Source of the DNA: Panacagrimonas sp.
Lineage (GTDB): Bacteria > Pseudomonadota > Gammaproteobacteria > Nevskiales > Nevskiaceae
Assembly (NCBI RefSeq): GCF_020697055.1
Contig: NZ_JAJFBP010000012.1
Location: 39,465 to 103,464, forward strand
Direction: 5' to 3'
DNA length: 64,000 nt
Shown here: positions 46,326-54,858 of the stretch, piece after piece
Position numbering within the stretch: position 1 is the stretch's first letter
Layout of the letters: each line of letters opens with the position of its first letter
Notes under the pieces: generated by a model
What the model was told of the DNA's origin: nothing
Seen by the model: the letters and a program-made list of their open reading frames with translations, nothing else
The model's database searches: none
Made by a program: the position numbers and the translations under genes

Positions 46326-47060
46326 ATGGGCATCACCAACACGCAGTCCGGAACCCGCATCGACGAAATCGCCGACAACACCTATCGCATCACCACCCCG
46401 GTGCAGCTTCCGGGCATGGGCGGGTTTTCGTTCAACCAGTTCCTGGTCGTCGACGATGAGCCGCTGCTGTTCCACACGGGTCCGCGCAAGATGTTCGGCC
46501 TGGTGCGCGAAGCGGTCGCCAGCGTCATGCCGGTGGCGCGGCTGCGCCACATCTCGTTCTCGCACATCGAGGCCGATGAGTGCGGATCACTGAACGAGTG
46601 GCTCGCGGCGGCGCCGAACTCCGCGCCGCTGTGCGGTGCATTCGCGGCGATGCTCTCGGTGAGCGACATGGCCGACCGCGAGCCGCGCGGGCTGCAGGAC
46701 GGCGAGGGCATCGACATCGGCAGCGGGCGAACGGTGCGCTGGTTCGACACGCCGCACCTGCCGCACGGCTGGGAGTGCGGTTACCTGGTGGACGAGAAAT
46801 CCAGGACGCTCTTCTGCGGCGACCTGTTCACGCAGCCCGGGGCGGACAACGTGCCGCTGACCCAGGGCGACGTGCTGGGTCCCAGCGAAGCGATGCGCAA
46901 GGCGATGGACTACTACGCGCACGCGCCCAACAGCCGGGCGCTGCTGGAGAAGCTTGCAGCGACGTCACCGACGACGATGGCGTGCATGCACGGCAGCGCG
47001 TGGCGCGGGGACGGCGCGGCATTGCTGCGCACGCTCGCCGACACGCTGTCGACGGGCTGA
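46326..47060 (+). CDS. Stand-alone diiron oxygen-binding (ODP-type, metallo-beta-lactamase fold) protein
   Basis: This 244-aa protein has the metallo-beta-lactamase fold of flavodiiron proteins without the flavodoxin domain. The metal ligands follow the ODP pattern: HIEADE (H, E, D), a histidine in DTPHLPHGWECG, an aspartate in LFCGDLFTQ, and a histidine in MACMHGSAWRG. Such stand-alone domains may sense or reduce O2 or NO, and need an electron partner encoded elsewhere. The ATG at 46326 has GGAGGAG about 7 nt upstream. It is followed by a strong hairpin. Confidence 0.8.
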   Translation: MGITNTQSGTRIDEIADNTYRITTPVQLPGMGGFSFNQFLVVDDEPLLFHTGPRKMFGLVREAVASVMPVARLRHISFSHIEADECGSLNEWLAAAPNSAPLCGAFAAMLSVSDMADREPRGLQDGEGIDIGSGRTVRWFDTPHLPHGWECGYLVDEKSRTLFCGDLFTQPGADNVPLTQGDVLGPSEAMRKAMDYYAHAPNSRALLEKLAATSPTTMACMHGSAWRGDGAALLRTLADTLSTG

Positions 47061-47077
47061 CTCCGAGGCTGTGGATC

Positions 47078-47105
47078 GGCCCGCTCCGACGGACCGGAGC
47101 GGGCC
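47078..47105. terminator. GC-rich hairpin between convergent genes
   Basis: GGCCCGCTCCG at 47078-47088 and CGGAGCGGGCC at 47095-47105 form a perfect 11-bp stem with a 6-nt loop. It lies between the convergent ODP gene and the 88-aa gene. It lacks a strong T tract, so it may need Rho or act as a barrier. Confidence 0.65.
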
Positions 47106-47119
47106 TCAGGTGCTCCGCG

Positions 47120-47386
47120 TCACGGATTCGCCTCGATGGTGGTCTTCTTGCCGTCATCGGACTCATGCGACATCGACAGCCCCGGGTCGTCGTCTTTCTT
47201 GATGTTGACGTCCACATCGGGCGTCGCCTTCTCGACGGTGCGTTCGATCACGGTGTTGTTGCTCCCGCCTGATCCGGCGCCTTTGCCCGCGCCACCGAAG
47301 TAGAAGAAGGCCGCGCCGGCGACCAGCACGGCGATGACGATGAGCGCGACGATCGCGACGTTGTTGCCGCCTTGGGTCTCGGACAT
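47120..47386 (-). CDS. Small single-span membrane protein
   Basis: This 88-aa protein has one hydrophobic helix near the N-terminus (VAIVALIVIAVLVAGAAFFY), then a Gly-rich hinge (GGAGKGAGSGGS) and an acidic and lysine-rich tail with DVDVNIKKDDDPGLSM. The N-terminus is uncharged and the tail is presumably periplasmic. I do not recognise a named family with a known role. The reading frame, good codon use and its position between the hairpin and the GST gene support its reality. Confidence 0.6.
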   Translation of the reverse strand: MSETQGGNNVAIVALIVIAVLVAGAAFFYFGGAGKGAGSGGSNNTVIERTVEKATPDVDVNIKKDDDPGLSMSHESDDGKKTTIEANP

Positions 47387-47465
47387 GGGGTGCTCCGTTG
47401 TTGTAACTGGGAAACCTGGGAGGAGCAGGCAGCGTGCCTACCGGCCGCCGTATGTCGGCTGCGGT

Positions 47466-48131
47466 TCAGTTTCCGGGCGGCGGCGCGTTCTTCGCAAACG
47501 GCGCGATCTGGTCGGCGAGCGCTTTCTTGAACGATGGACGCGCCTCGCAGCGCTGCTGGTACGCGTGCAGCGATGGCTGGCGCTGCACGAGGTCGGTATG
47601 CCGCAGGATGCGCAACACCGTCACCATCATCAGGTCGGCGGCGGTGAAGCGGTCCGCGACGAGGTAGGGGTGCCCGTCGAGTCGCGCCGACAGATCCCTG
47701 AGGCGCGTCTCGACCATCTGCACGACGCCGGGGCGGCGCAGCCGGGCCCATTCCTCCTTGGCGCAGAACAGGTCGATCAGCGCGAGATTCTGAATGTGCG
47801 GCTCGATGGTGTTGAGCGCAGCGAACAGCCAGGTCTGGGTCAGCGCGCGGCCTTCACGGTCGCGCGGCATCAGCGCCTCGCTGCGCTCGGCGATGTGCAG
47901 CACGATCGCGCCGGTCTCGAACATCGTCAGGCCGTCCTCCTCGTACACCGGCACCTGTCCGAACGGCTGCTCCTGCCGGTACTGCGGCTTGACCTTGTCG
48001 TCCTGGCTGATCAGGCGCTCCTCGTAGGCCAGGCCCGCTTCCTCCAGCGCCCAGCGCACGCGCAGGTCGCGAACCAGCCCCGCCGCGAACGGCGGAACCC
48101 AGTTGAAAGCGGTGACGCGGATGGCGCTCAT
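47466..48131 (-). CDS. Glutathione S-transferase family protein
   Basis: This 221-aa soluble enzyme has an N-terminal thioredoxin-like domain (AFNWVPPFAAGLVRDLRVRW, with the active site near residues 10-15), QPFGQVPVYEEDGLTMFETG with the cis-proline and glutathione-binding motif, and a helical C-terminal domain with FTAADLMMVTVLRIL. It would conjugate glutathione to electrophiles or isomerise them. It follows an AidB-like gene and two crotonase genes on the same strand and could detoxify or isomerise intermediates of the same pathway. No specific class is certain. Confidence 0.9.
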   Translation of the reverse strand: MSAIRVTAFNWVPPFAAGLVRDLRVRWALEEAGLAYEERLISQDDKVKPQYRQEQPFGQVPVYEEDGLTMFETGAIVLHIAERSEALMPRDREGRALTQTWLFAALNTIEPHIQNLALIDLFCAKEEWARLRRPGVVQMVETRLRDLSARLDGHPYLVADRFTAADLMMVTVLRILRHTDLVQRQPSLHAYQQRCEARPSFKKALADQIAPFAKNAPPPGN

Positions 48132-48170
48132 CGATCGTTCTCCTCGTATCGGTCCGCGACGTCGGTGCGA

Positions 48171-49817
48171 TCAGGCCGCGATGGCGGCGCGATCGACCAG
48201 CGCGCGCAGCGGCAGGTCCGCCGACAGCGTGCCGAAGGCGAGCCCGTGCTCGCCACCCAGGCGCGAGCGGCAGAAGCTGCGCGCCACGTCCTCGTTGCCG
48301 GCGCGCAGCAGCAGGGATGCCTGCAGTGCGAGCGCGGTGCGCTCCACCACCATGCGGCTGCGCACCTCGAGCGTGGTGCGCTCGTCGAACGCCTCGTTGA
48401 GCCAGTGCAGTTCCTGGTCGAGGCTGGAGTCGAGGCCGCGCGCGGCGAGCAGTTCGGCGAACAGCGCTTCGCGCGTCTCGGGTTCCTTGCCCAGCGCGCG
48501 CAGCACGTCCAGGCACTGGATGTTGCCGCTGCCTTCCCAGATCGAATTGAGCGGCGCCTGCCGATACAGGCGCGGCAGGTTGCTCTCCTCGACGTATCCC
48601 ATGCCGCCGAGACACTCCTGCGCCTCGTTGACCAGCGCCGGCGTGCGCTTGCAGATCCAGTACTTGCCGATCGCGGTCGCGATGCGGGCGAACGCGGCCT
48701 CGTTGGGATCGCGTGAACCGGCGTCGACGGCGCGCGCCACGCGCATCGTCAGCGCGATGGCCGCTTCCGATTCGAGCGCAAGGTCCGCCAGCACGTTCTG
48801 CATCAGCACCTGGTCGACCAACGTCTTGCCGAACACCTTGCGGTGCTGCGCATGGTGCAGCGCCTGCACGCAGGCCTGCCGCATCAGCGCGCTGCTGCCG
48901 ATCATGCAGTCCAGGCGCGTGAGCGCGACCATCTCCAGGATCGTGGCGACGCCGCGGCCTTCGTCGCCGACGCGCTGCGCCCATGCGCCGAGGAACTCCA
49001 CTTCGGACGACGCGTTGCTGCGATCGCCGAGCTTGTCCTTCAGCCGCTGGATGCGGATCGCGTTGCGTGATCCGTCCGGCCGCAGCTTGGGCATCAGGAA
49101 GCAGGTGAGCCCGCTGTCCACGTACGCGAGCACGAGCCAGGCGTCGCACATCGGCGCCGAGAAGAACCACTTGTGGCCGACGATCTCGTAGCTGCCGTCG
49201 GGCTGGCGCGTCGCGCGAGAGGTGTTGGCACGCACGTCCGAACCGCCCTGCTTCTCGGTCATGCCCATGCCGATGGTGCAGCCGACCTTCTGCGACGCCG
49301 GCAGCACGCGCGGGTCGTAGTCGAGCGAGGTGATGCGCGGAATCCAGTCGCGCGCGATCTCGGGCGCGTGGCGCAAGGCGGGGATGGCCGAGTGCGTCAT
49401 CGTCAGCGGGCAGCCGGTCCCGGCCTCCGCCTGGGAGTGCATGTAGCTGATGGCGGCGCGCGCCACGTGCGCGCCCGGCCGGTCGGCATGGCGCCAGGCG
49501 AAGGCATGCACGCCATGGCGCATGCCCAGCTCCATCACGCGGTGATACGCCGGGTGGAACTCGACCTCGTCGATCCGGTGACCGTAGCGATCGTAGCTGC
49601 GCAGCTTCGGCGGGTTCTCGTTGGCGACGTATCCCAGGTCCATCAGCTCGCCGCCGGCGATCGCACCGTACGCGGCGAGATCGCGCTCTGCCCAGCCGCC
49701 GCCTTCGCGCGCCACCGCGTCACGCAACGCGTGGTCGGTGCGCCAGGCGTTGTAGTGGCCGATGGGCGGCGCCTGGTTGGTGACTTCGTGGGTGAGGAAG
49801 TCGGCGGCGGTGGTCAT
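48171..49817 (-). CDS. AidB-like acyl-CoA dehydrogenase family protein
   Basis: This 548-aa flavoprotein has the AidB layout (E. coli AidB, 541 aa). The N-terminal extension contains PPIGHYNAWRTDHALRDAV. The FAD domain has GMGMTEKQGGSDVRANTS, then HKWFFSAPMCDAWLVLAY. The C-terminal signature is QECLGGMGYVEESNLPRLYR followed by IWEGSGNIQCLDVLRAL with the catalytic glutamate position, and a DUF1974-like helical tail follows. AidB proteins protect DNA against alkylation, while relatives act on acyl-CoA. Here the neighbours favour the metabolic use. The ATG at 49817 with GGGAG is chosen over one at 49868 inside the crotonase gene. Confidence 0.88.
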   Translation of the reverse strand: MTTAADFLTHEVTNQAPPIGHYNAWRTDHALRDAVAREGGGWAERDLAAYGAIAGGELMDLGYVANENPPKLRSYDRYGHRIDEVEFHPAYHRVMELGMRHGVHAFAWRHADRPGAHVARAAISYMHSQAEAGTGCPLTMTHSAIPALRHAPEIARDWIPRITSLDYDPRVLPASQKVGCTIGMGMTEKQGGSDVRANTSRATRQPDGSYEIVGHKWFFSAPMCDAWLVLAYVDSGLTCFLMPKLRPDGSRNAIRIQRLKDKLGDRSNASSEVEFLGAWAQRVGDEGRGVATILEMVALTRLDCMIGSSALMRQACVQALHHAQHRKVFGKTLVDQVLMQNVLADLALESEAAIALTMRVARAVDAGSRDPNEAAFARIATAIGKYWICKRTPALVNEAQECLGGMGYVEESNLPRLYRQAPLNSIWEGSGNIQCLDVLRALGKEPETREALFAELLAARGLDSSLDQELHWLNEAFDERTTLEVRSRMVVERTALALQASLLLRAGNEDVARSFCRSRLGGEHGLAFGTLSADLPLRALVDRAAIAA

Positions 49818-49842
49818 GGCGGAGTCTCCCTGGTGGAGTACA

Positions 49843-50757
49843 TCAGCTCTTGAATTTGGACAGGCCAAAGTCGCCGAAAGGTTCGTCGCGCTCTCGCACG
49901 GCCTGCATGAAGCCGACCTCGGCGGCCCGCTGCTGGAAAGCGTAGCCCTCCTTGGTGTGGCGCGTGATGCCGTCGAACACGGTGCCCAGGACCTGCGTCG
50001 TGTGCAGGCCCTGCTGCGTCACGCTCTGGTTGAGCAGCAGCTTCATCATCACCAGCTGGTTGATCGGCATGCGCGCGATGCGTGCGAGCAGCTCCTCGAA
50101 CCGCGCGTCGAGCTGATCGGGTGGTGCGGAATCGATCGCCAGGCCCCATTCTCGGGCCTGCTTGCCGGTCAGGCAGTCGCCGGTGAACAACAGGCGCTTG
50201 GATTTCTCCAGGCCGATGCGGTGGAACCAGATCGACGTCGTTGGAGAGCCCCATACGCGGGCCGGCGGGTAGCCGATCTTGGCGTCGTCGGCGACCACCA
50301 GCAGGTCGGAACACAGCGCCATGTCGGTGCCGCCGGCGACGCAGAAGCCGTGGACCTTGCACACGACCGGCTTTTCGCTGTGGAACAGGCTCATGAAGCC
50401 GCGCACGTTGCGACTCATCATCGCGTAGTCGGTCACCGGGTCCCAGGTATTCGTCGGCAGGTGATTCTCGAACTGCACGCGCGGATCGAGCACCGATTCC
50501 GGGCCGTCTTTTCGATCCTCGCTGCCGAACGAGATGTCCTGCGCGGTTTCGACCAGGTCGTAGCCGCCGCAGAAACCGGTGCCATTGCCGGCGAGCGCGA
50601 TCACGTGCACCGAGGTGTCGAGATTGGCGCGCTCCACGCACGCGGCGAGTTCGCGCGGCAGCTCCATCGTGATGCCGTTGCCGCGATTGGGGCGGTTGAG
50701 CGTGATGCGTGCGATGCGGCCCGTGACCTCGTAGGTCATTGTCTTGAGCGTATCCAT
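49843..50757 (-). CDS. Crotonase/enoyl-CoA hydratase family protein
   Basis: This 304-aa crotonase-fold protein is somewhat longer than usual (about 260) because of a central insert around LDPRVQFENHLPTNTWDPVT. The oxyanion-hole segments are GFCGGYDLVETA and HGFCVAGGTDMALCSDLLVV. The substrate is unknown. The start at 50757 (MDTLKTMTYEV) gives a proper first strand. An upstream in-frame ATG at 50907 lies inside the next gene. It is the middle gene of a minus-strand set (crotonase, crotonase, AidB-like, GST), with a 20-bp gap upstream. Confidence 0.9.
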   Translation of the reverse strand: MDTLKTMTYEVTGRIARITLNRPNRGNGITMELPRELAACVERANLDTSVHVIALAGNGTGFCGGYDLVETAQDISFGSEDRKDGPESVLDPRVQFENHLPTNTWDPVTDYAMMSRNVRGFMSLFHSEKPVVCKVHGFCVAGGTDMALCSDLLVVADDAKIGYPPARVWGSPTTSIWFHRIGLEKSKRLLFTGDCLTGKQAREWGLAIDSAPPDQLDARFEELLARIARMPINQLVMMKLLLNQSVTQQGLHTTQVLGTVFDGITRHTKEGYAFQQRAAEVGFMQAVRERDEPFGDFGLSKFKS

Positions 50758-50777
50758 GTGTCGCTGGACTCCGGTGA

Positions 50778-51566
50778 TCAGAACTGACCGTGCCGGCCGG
50801 CGCCGTCCTTGAAGCGCGTCGCGCCGTTCACCGTCTCGCCCGACTTGAGCGTAGCGGCCCCGTGAACGAATTCGTTGGCGACGGCGGCCGGCTCGTCCAG
50901 GCCCCATTGCTCGTAGGCGCTCTTTCGATCGCCGCGCAGGCAGGCCTGCGGGAAGGCCGCCAGCTCCAGCGCCAGTTTCTCGGCAACCGCCAACGCCTGG
51001 CCGCGCGGCGCCAGCCGATTCGCCAGGCCCATTCCGTAGGCCTCGCGCGCGTCGACCGGCCGGCCGGTGAGGATCATGTCGAGCGCCCGCGACATGCCGA
51101 TCAGGCGTGGCAGGCGCACGGTGCCGCCGTCGATCAGCGGAACGCCGAAGCGGCGACAGAACACGCCGAACACCGCGGTCTCATCGGCCACGCGCAGGTC
51201 GCACCACGCGGCCAGCTCGATGCCGCCGGCGACGCAATAGCCATGCACCGCGGCGATGACCGGTTTCGACAACTGCAGGCGCGAGGGGCCCATCGGACCG
51301 TCGCCATCCGGATCCAGGCGCAGCGTGCGCCCGGGGACTCCGCCGGAGATCGCCTTCAGGTCGGCGCCGGCGCAGAAATGACCTTCTGCGCCCGTGAGGA
51401 TCGCCACGCTGAGTTCGGGGTCGGTGTCGAAACTGCGAAACGCGTCGGCCAGTTGCTGCGCCGTGGGACCGTCGACGCAGTTGCGGACGGCGGGTCGGTT
51501 GATCGTGATGACGACCAGCGGTGCACGCCGGTCGATCAGGACGGAAGGCGAGTCGGACTGTGACAT
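50778..51566 (-). CDS. Crotonase/enoyl-CoA hydratase family protein
   Basis: This 262-aa enzyme has the motifs HFCAGADLKAI and HGYCVAGGIELAAWCDLRVA and the active-site region RRFGVPLIDGGTVRLP. It differs from the next crotonase in the loop before the C-terminal helices, so the two probably act on different substrates. GGAG lies 7 nt before the ATG at 51566. It is the first gene of the minus-strand operon and is divergent from the acyl-CoA dehydrogenase pair. The 145-bp region between them holds both promoters. Confidence 0.92.
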   Translation of the reverse strand: MSQSDSPSVLIDRRAPLVVITINRPAVRNCVDGPTAQQLADAFRSFDTDPELSVAILTGAEGHFCAGADLKAISGGVPGRTLRLDPDGDGPMGPSRLQLSKPVIAAVHGYCVAGGIELAAWCDLRVADETAVFGVFCRRFGVPLIDGGTVRLPRLIGMSRALDMILTGRPVDAREAYGMGLANRLAPRGQALAVAEKLALELAAFPQACLRGDRKSAYEQWGLDEPAAVANEFVHGAATLKSGETVNGATRFKDGAGRHGQF

Positions 51567-51711
51567 GACGGGCTCCTCGGGAAGACGGACGATATTACAC
51601 CTCATGACAAATGACGGTGATCCGAGTAATGTCCGGTTCCGCTGCGTTTTCCCATCCTGTTTCTGCCCACTACCCACACGTCCACATGACCTGCCGTAAC
51701 GGAGGCTGCCC

Positions 51712-52866
51712 GTGAATTTCGACCATTCGCCCGAAGACCAAGCGTTTCGCGCCGAGGTGCGCGCCTGGATGGAGGCCAACACGCCGCGTGACCCGAGCGG
51801 CATCGCCACCGGCATGCGCATCGGCAAGGAGACGCAGTTCGCCTGGGAGAAGACGCTGGCCAAGCGCGGCTGGCTCGCCTGGAGCTGGCCCAAGGAATTC
51901 GGCGGTCCCGGTTTCACCGTGACGCAGCGCGACATCTTCGACGACGAACGCGCGCGGGCCGGTGCGCCGTCGGTAGGACCCTTCGGCGTGATGATGCTGG
52001 GGCCGGTGCTGATGCACTTCGGCACGCCGGAGCAGCAGCAGTACTTCCTGCCGCGCATCGCCAACGGCGAGCACGCGTGGTGCCAGGGCTATTCCGAGCC
52101 GGGTTCGGGATCGGATCTGGCCAGCCTCAAGACGCAGGCCGTGCGTATCGGCGACGAGTACGTGGTCAACGGCCAGAAGATCTGGACCACGCAGGCGCAC
52201 TGGGCCGACTGGATCTTCTGCCTGGTCCGCACCAGCACCGAGACGTCGAAGCAGCAGGGCATCTCGTTCCTGCTGATCGACATGAAGACCCCGGGGATCG
52301 AAGTGCGGCCGATCATCACGATCGACGGGCACCACCATCTCAACGAAGTGTTCTTCACCGACGTGAAGGTGCCCGCGAAGAATCTGGTCGGTACCGAGGG
52401 GCAGGGCTGGACGATCGCCAAGTTCCTGCTCACGCACGAACGCACCGGCATCGCCGCGGTCGGCGACAGCCGGCGCCAGCTGTCCTGGCTCAAGCAGACG
52501 ATCGCGCGCGACCCGGCGATGAAGGACAACCCGCATGCCCGGCGCCGCATCACCGAGCTCGAGGTCGACCTGATGGCGCTCGAGTACACCAACCTGCGCA
52601 CGCTCGATCGCATCTCGCGCGGACAATCGCCGGGTCCGGAATCCTCGGGCCTCAAGATCAAGGGCACCGAGCTGCAGCAGGCGATCTCCGAGGCGCAGCT
52701 GGAGTTCGGCGGCCTGCACGCGATGCCGTGGGAGGAAGACGTCGACGGCGAGCCGGTCTATCGCGCCGCATCGACCCGCTACAACTTCCTGCGCGCCTGC
52801 ACCATCTACGGCGGCAGCAACGAAATCCAGAAGAACGTGCTGGCCAAGGTCCTGGTCGGACTCTGA
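51712..52866 (+). CDS. Acyl-CoA dehydrogenase large-type subunit (PimC-like)
   Basis: This 384-aa acyl-CoA dehydrogenase resembles the large subunit of pimeloyl-CoA dehydrogenase and other two-subunit enzymes: CQGYSEPGSGSDLASLKTQA, then FLLTHERTGIAAVGDSRRQL, then CTIYGGSNEIQKNVLAKVL. The usual catalytic Glu-Gly of YEG reads YGG here, so the base must come from another residue or from the partner subunit. The start is GTG at 51712 with GGAGGCTGCCC upstream. It lies 20 bp before the small-type partner. Possible substrates are dicarboxylyl-CoA, steroid side chains or cyclic acyl-CoA. Confidence 0.92.
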   Translation: MNFDHSPEDQAFRAEVRAWMEANTPRDPSGIATGMRIGKETQFAWEKTLAKRGWLAWSWPKEFGGPGFTVTQRDIFDDERARAGAPSVGPFGVMMLGPVLMHFGTPEQQQYFLPRIANGEHAWCQGYSEPGSGSDLASLKTQAVRIGDEYVVNGQKIWTTQAHWADWIFCLVRTSTETSKQQGISFLLIDMKTPGIEVRPIITIDGHHHLNEVFFTDVKVPAKNLVGTEGQGWTIAKFLLTHERTGIAAVGDSRRQLSWLKQTIARDPAMKDNPHARRRITELEVDLMALEYTNLRTLDRISRGQSPGPESSGLKIKGTELQQAISEAQLEFGGLHAMPWEEDVDGEPVYRAASTRYNFLRACTIYGGSNEIQKNVLAKVLVGL

Positions 52867-52886
52867 TCGGACAAGGAACACAAGAA

Positions 52887-53999
52887 ATGGATCTGACGTT
52901 TACCTCCGAGCAGGAAATCCTGCAGGACAGCGCGGTCAAGTTCGCGCAGAAGGGATATGGCTTCGAACAGTACAAGAAGTCGCTGGCGGCTCCCGGCCAG
53001 AGCGATCCGGCGATCTGGAAGCAGATCGCCGAGTTCGGCTGGCTGGCACTGCCGGTACCCGAATCCGCCGGCGGGCTGGGCGGATCGACGCTCGACGTCG
53101 CGTTGGTCGCCGAAGCGCTCGGCGCGGCGCTGGTGGTGGAGCCGTTCCTGACCGGCGCCTTCCTGCCGGCGGCGGTGATCGCCGCCGTTGCCGACCCGTC
53201 GAAGCACGCCGACCTGCTGGGACAGCTGGCCGCGGGCGATGTGCAGCTGGCGGTGGCCTACACCGAGCGCACCGGCCGCTTCGATCCGGCGCACGTGCAC
53301 ACCCACGGCGATCGCGTCGGCGACGGCTACGTCCTCAATGGCGAGAAGCTGTGCGTGTTCAACGCACCCAATGCCTCGCATCTGATCGTGTCGGCGCACG
53401 TGGGCAAGTCGATCGAGCTGTTCCTGGTCGGGCGCGAGACCGCGGGCGTGGGCCTGAACAGCTACCCCGTGCTCGGCGGCGGCGTCGCGGCCGATGTGAA
53501 GCTGCACGACGTCAAGCTCGGCGCCGACGCGCACATCGGTGACCTGTCGGCGCTCGAGATCGGGCTCGACAAGGCCACCGCCGCGGCCTGCGCGCAGGCC
53601 CTCGGCGGAATGAAGGCGCTGTTCGAGCGCACCGCGGCCTATCTGCGCACGCGCAAGCAGTTCGGCGTTCCGATCGGCACGTTCCAGGCGCTGCAGCATC
53701 GACTGGTCGACATGTTCATCGAGATCGAGCAGTCGCGATCGATGGTGCTGCTCGCCGCGGCCAAGGCCGATGGCCGCGACGCGACCGAGCGCCGTCGCGC
53801 GGTGTCCTCGGCCAAGGCCTACGTCGGCAAGGCCTCGAAGATGGTCGCGCAGCAGGCGGTGCAGCTGCACGGCGGCATCGGCATGACCGAGGAGCTCGAC
53901 GTCGGCCACTACTTCCGGCAGCTGACCGCCTTCGGCACGCGTTTCGGCGATCGCGACCATCACCTCGACCGCGTGCAGGCGTTGAGCGACGCCGCGTGA
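52887..53999 (+). CDS. Acyl-CoA dehydrogenase small-type subunit (PimD-like)
   Basis: This 370-aa partner of the preceding gene has FGWLALPVPESAGGLGGSTL in the N-terminal domain, TRKQFGVPIGTFQALQHRL (the FAD/ADP-binding arginine-rich helix) and AVQLHGGIGMTEELDVGHYF at the C-terminus. The catalytic YEG segment is absent, as is usual for small-type subunits. In related enzymes the two chains form a heterotetramer with shared active sites, and that arrangement is inferred here. A PaaX-family regulator follows 10 bp later. Confidence 0.92.
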   Translation: MDLTFTSEQEILQDSAVKFAQKGYGFEQYKKSLAAPGQSDPAIWKQIAEFGWLALPVPESAGGLGGSTLDVALVAEALGAALVVEPFLTGAFLPAAVIAAVADPSKHADLLGQLAAGDVQLAVAYTERTGRFDPAHVHTHGDRVGDGYVLNGEKLCVFNAPNASHLIVSAHVGKSIELFLVGRETAGVGLNSYPVLGGGVAADVKLHDVKLGADAHIGDLSALEIGLDKATAAACAQALGGMKALFERTAAYLRTRKQFGVPIGTFQALQHRLVDMFIEIEQSRSMVLLAAAKADGRDATERRRAVSSAKAYVGKASKMVAQQAVQLHGGIGMTEELDVGHYFRQLTAFGTRFGDRDHHLDRVQALSDAA

Positions 54000-54009
54000 C
54001 CCGACCGTC

Positions 54010-54858
54010 GTGAAAGGCAGCACGCCCAAGCCGCGCGGACTGATCCTCGACCTGCTGCTGGCGGCCGATCCGCAGCCGCTGTCGGCACGCGACGCGGTCG
54101 CGGCTTGCTCGCTGTTCGGCATCAGCGAGAACAACGCGCGCGTGGCGCTGGCGCGACTGTCCTCCGATGGCCTGATCGAAGCGGCCGAACGCGGCAGCTA
54201 CCAGCTCAGCGCCCGCGCGCACGATCTGGCGGACGACGTGGCCACGTGGCGTACCGCCGAGCAGCGCGTGCGGGAATGGAATGGCGGCTACATCGTCGTG
54301 CACACCGGCGCGCTGGGACGCAGCGATCGCGCCGCCCTGCGCGCGCGTCGTCGCGCGCTCGACATGCTGGGCTTTCGCGAGCTCGAACGCGGCATCCACT
54401 TGCGGCCGGACAACATCGAACGCGACCTCGACGCCGTGCGCCGCCGCCTCTACCAGATCGGGCTCGAACGCAAGGCCAGTGTGTTCTGCGCCAGCGGCTT
54501 CGACGCCGTGCGCGAAGCGCGAGTACGGCGGCTGTGGGACGGCAAGGCCCTGACCGCGAACTACCGCCGACTGCGCCAGGAACTCGAGGACTGGATGCGC
54601 GGCGCCGAGCGTCTGGCGCCGGACGACGGGGCGCGCGAAGCGTTCCTCGTGGGAAGCCGCGCGATCCGTCACGTCGTCTACGATCCGCTGCTGCCCAATC
54701 CGCTGGTCGACGTGAAGGCGCGGCAAACGTTCGTCGAGACGGTGCGGCGGGTTGATCAGCTCGGTCATCGCCTGTGGCAGCGCATGTACGAGGCCTCGAC
54801 CGGCGCGCCGGGACCGTTCCCGCCACGACCCGTCGACCGGCTGCAGGCCAGCGCATGA
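54010..54858 (+). CDS. PaaX family transcriptional regulator (desaturase-linked)
   Basis: This 282-aa protein has the N-terminal winged helix of PaaX-type repressors (GLILDLLLAADPQPLSARDA, then FGISENNARVALARLSSDG) and the C-terminal domain with WNGGYIVVHTGALGRSDRA and RHVVYDPLLPNPLVD. PaaX proteins normally bind an aryl-CoA. This copy lies behind acyl-CoA dehydrogenase genes and overlaps a desaturase gene (ATGA), so an acyl-CoA ligand is more likely. The start is GTG at 54010. A second PaaX-type gene controls the paa operon at 59.5-60.4 kb, so this one probably has other targets. Confidence 0.88.
   Translation: MKGSTPKPRGLILDLLLAADPQPLSARDAVAACSLFGISENNARVALARLSSDGLIEAAERGSYQLSARAHDLADDVATWRTAEQRVREWNGGYIVVHTGALGRSDRAALRARRRALDMLGFRELERGIHLRPDNIERDLDAVRRRLYQIGLERKASVFCASGFDAVREARVRRLWDGKALTANYRRLRQELEDWMRGAERLAPDDGAREAFLVGSRAIRHVVYDPLLPNPLVDVKARQTFVETVRRVDQLGHRLWQRMYEASTGAPGPFPPRPVDRLQASA

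Noticed and set aside
51594..51630. ATTAC and GTAAT as a possible operator between the acyl-CoA dehydrogenase and crotonase operons
   Set aside because: The two 5-bp ends are 27 bp apart and the inner bases are not symmetric, so it is likely a chance match.
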